A DNA stretch of 62,252 bases from Gemella haemolysans. GTDB taxonomy: Bacteria; Bacillota; Bacilli; Staphylococcales; Gemellaceae. The notes beneath the pieces are model-generated. The model had not been told where the DNA came from, ran no database searches, and was given only the letters and a program-made list of their open reading frames with translations. The translations under genes and the position numbers were made by a program. The DNA is taken from positions 1 to 62,252 of the forward strand of contig NZ_CABFLN010000077.1 of NCBI RefSeq assembly GCF_901873445.1, in the 5' to 3' direction. How positions within the stretch are numbered: position 1 is the first letter of the stretch; each line of letters begins with the position of its first letter. Positions 62,222 through 62,252 of this stretch are shown piece after piece.

Positions 62222-62252
62222 ATGAAATTAACAGATGAAAATAAGATAGAAA
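62222..62252 (+). CDS. Partial gene under the TPP riboswitch
   Basis: ATG at 62222, 8 bases after GGAGGG, gives MKLTDENKIE before the window ends. Too short to identify. A thiamine-related transporter or enzyme is expected from its riboswitch. Confidence 0.6.
   Translation, partial: MKLTDENKIE

Overview
The window is AT-rich, low-GC Gram-positive DNA. Gene content (mevalonate pathway, Spx, CvfB, class Ib nrdIEF, staphylococcus-like Fep/Efe iron uptake joined to Tat, lysA-dap genes under a lysine riboswitch, DpnII-type restriction-modification, T-box and TPP leaders) points to the Bacilli, most likely Gemella or a close relative. The genus is an inference from gene content, not a database result.

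Layout. 0-1.1 kb: WYL-domain regulator and a coupled small ORF, then about 600 bp of intergenic DNA with a possible transposase relic. 1.6-6.4 kb: efeO-efeB-efeU-tatC-tatA behind a good Fur box. 6.4-7.7 kb: metA behind a methionine T-box. 7.8-12.6 kb: nrdI-nrdE-nrdF with two histidine phosphatases. 12.8-15.8 kb: TreR-like regulator, DUF1461-like membrane protein, DUF1450/Ig-like protein, UspA. 15.8-22.4 kb: lysA-dapA-dapB-dapH-deacetylase-alr, with a lysine riboswitch ahead of lysA and a second promoter ahead of dapH. 22.6-26.2 kb, an accessory patch: thioredoxin-like protein, candidate HEPN/PD-(D/E)XK protein, a complete-looking Fst/par-type type I toxin-antitoxin locus, an AlkD-like protein and a GIY-YIG protein. 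26.2-33.6 kb, housekeeping: tig, YgjP-like peptidase, yggS (with an unassigned structured RNA just upstream), fur, nudF, rnz, cupin, cvfB, spx. 34-40.2 kb: tRNA-Leu(CAA), PadR pair, CDF exporter, mevalonate operon mvk-mvaD-pmk-fni. 40.2-45.2 kb: repeat element, rpsU, N6-MTase-like gene and a four-gene DpnII-type cassette containing an extra nuclease-like gene. 45.5-52.7 kb: GNAT and a selenium operon, selD-yedF-DUF3343-selB-csd-selA, in which selD has an in-frame UGA at its active site. 52.8-55.7 kb: two surface proteins sharing an N-terminal domain, one broken by a single stop codon. 56-62.3 kb: phosphoesterase, two TehB-like methyltransferases, GNAT, alpha/beta-hydrolase remnant, SWIM-domain protein, low-molecular-weight phosphatase, and a TPP riboswitch leading into a gene cut by the window end.

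How it fits together. Fur (29.9 kb) probably controls the efe-tat operon; TatAC probably exports EfeB, which carries a twin-arginine signal. The selenium genes form a full Sec-insertion set apart from the tRNA(Sec) gene, which I did not find here; the only selenoprotein I see is SelD itself. Restriction-modification, the type I toxin system and the HEPN/nuclease protein suggest two accessory defence or stability patches. The most novel-looking items are the about 110-nt structured RNA at 29.2-29.3 kb, the toxin-antitoxin locus, the extra nuclease gene in the DpnII cassette, and the UGA-containing selD.
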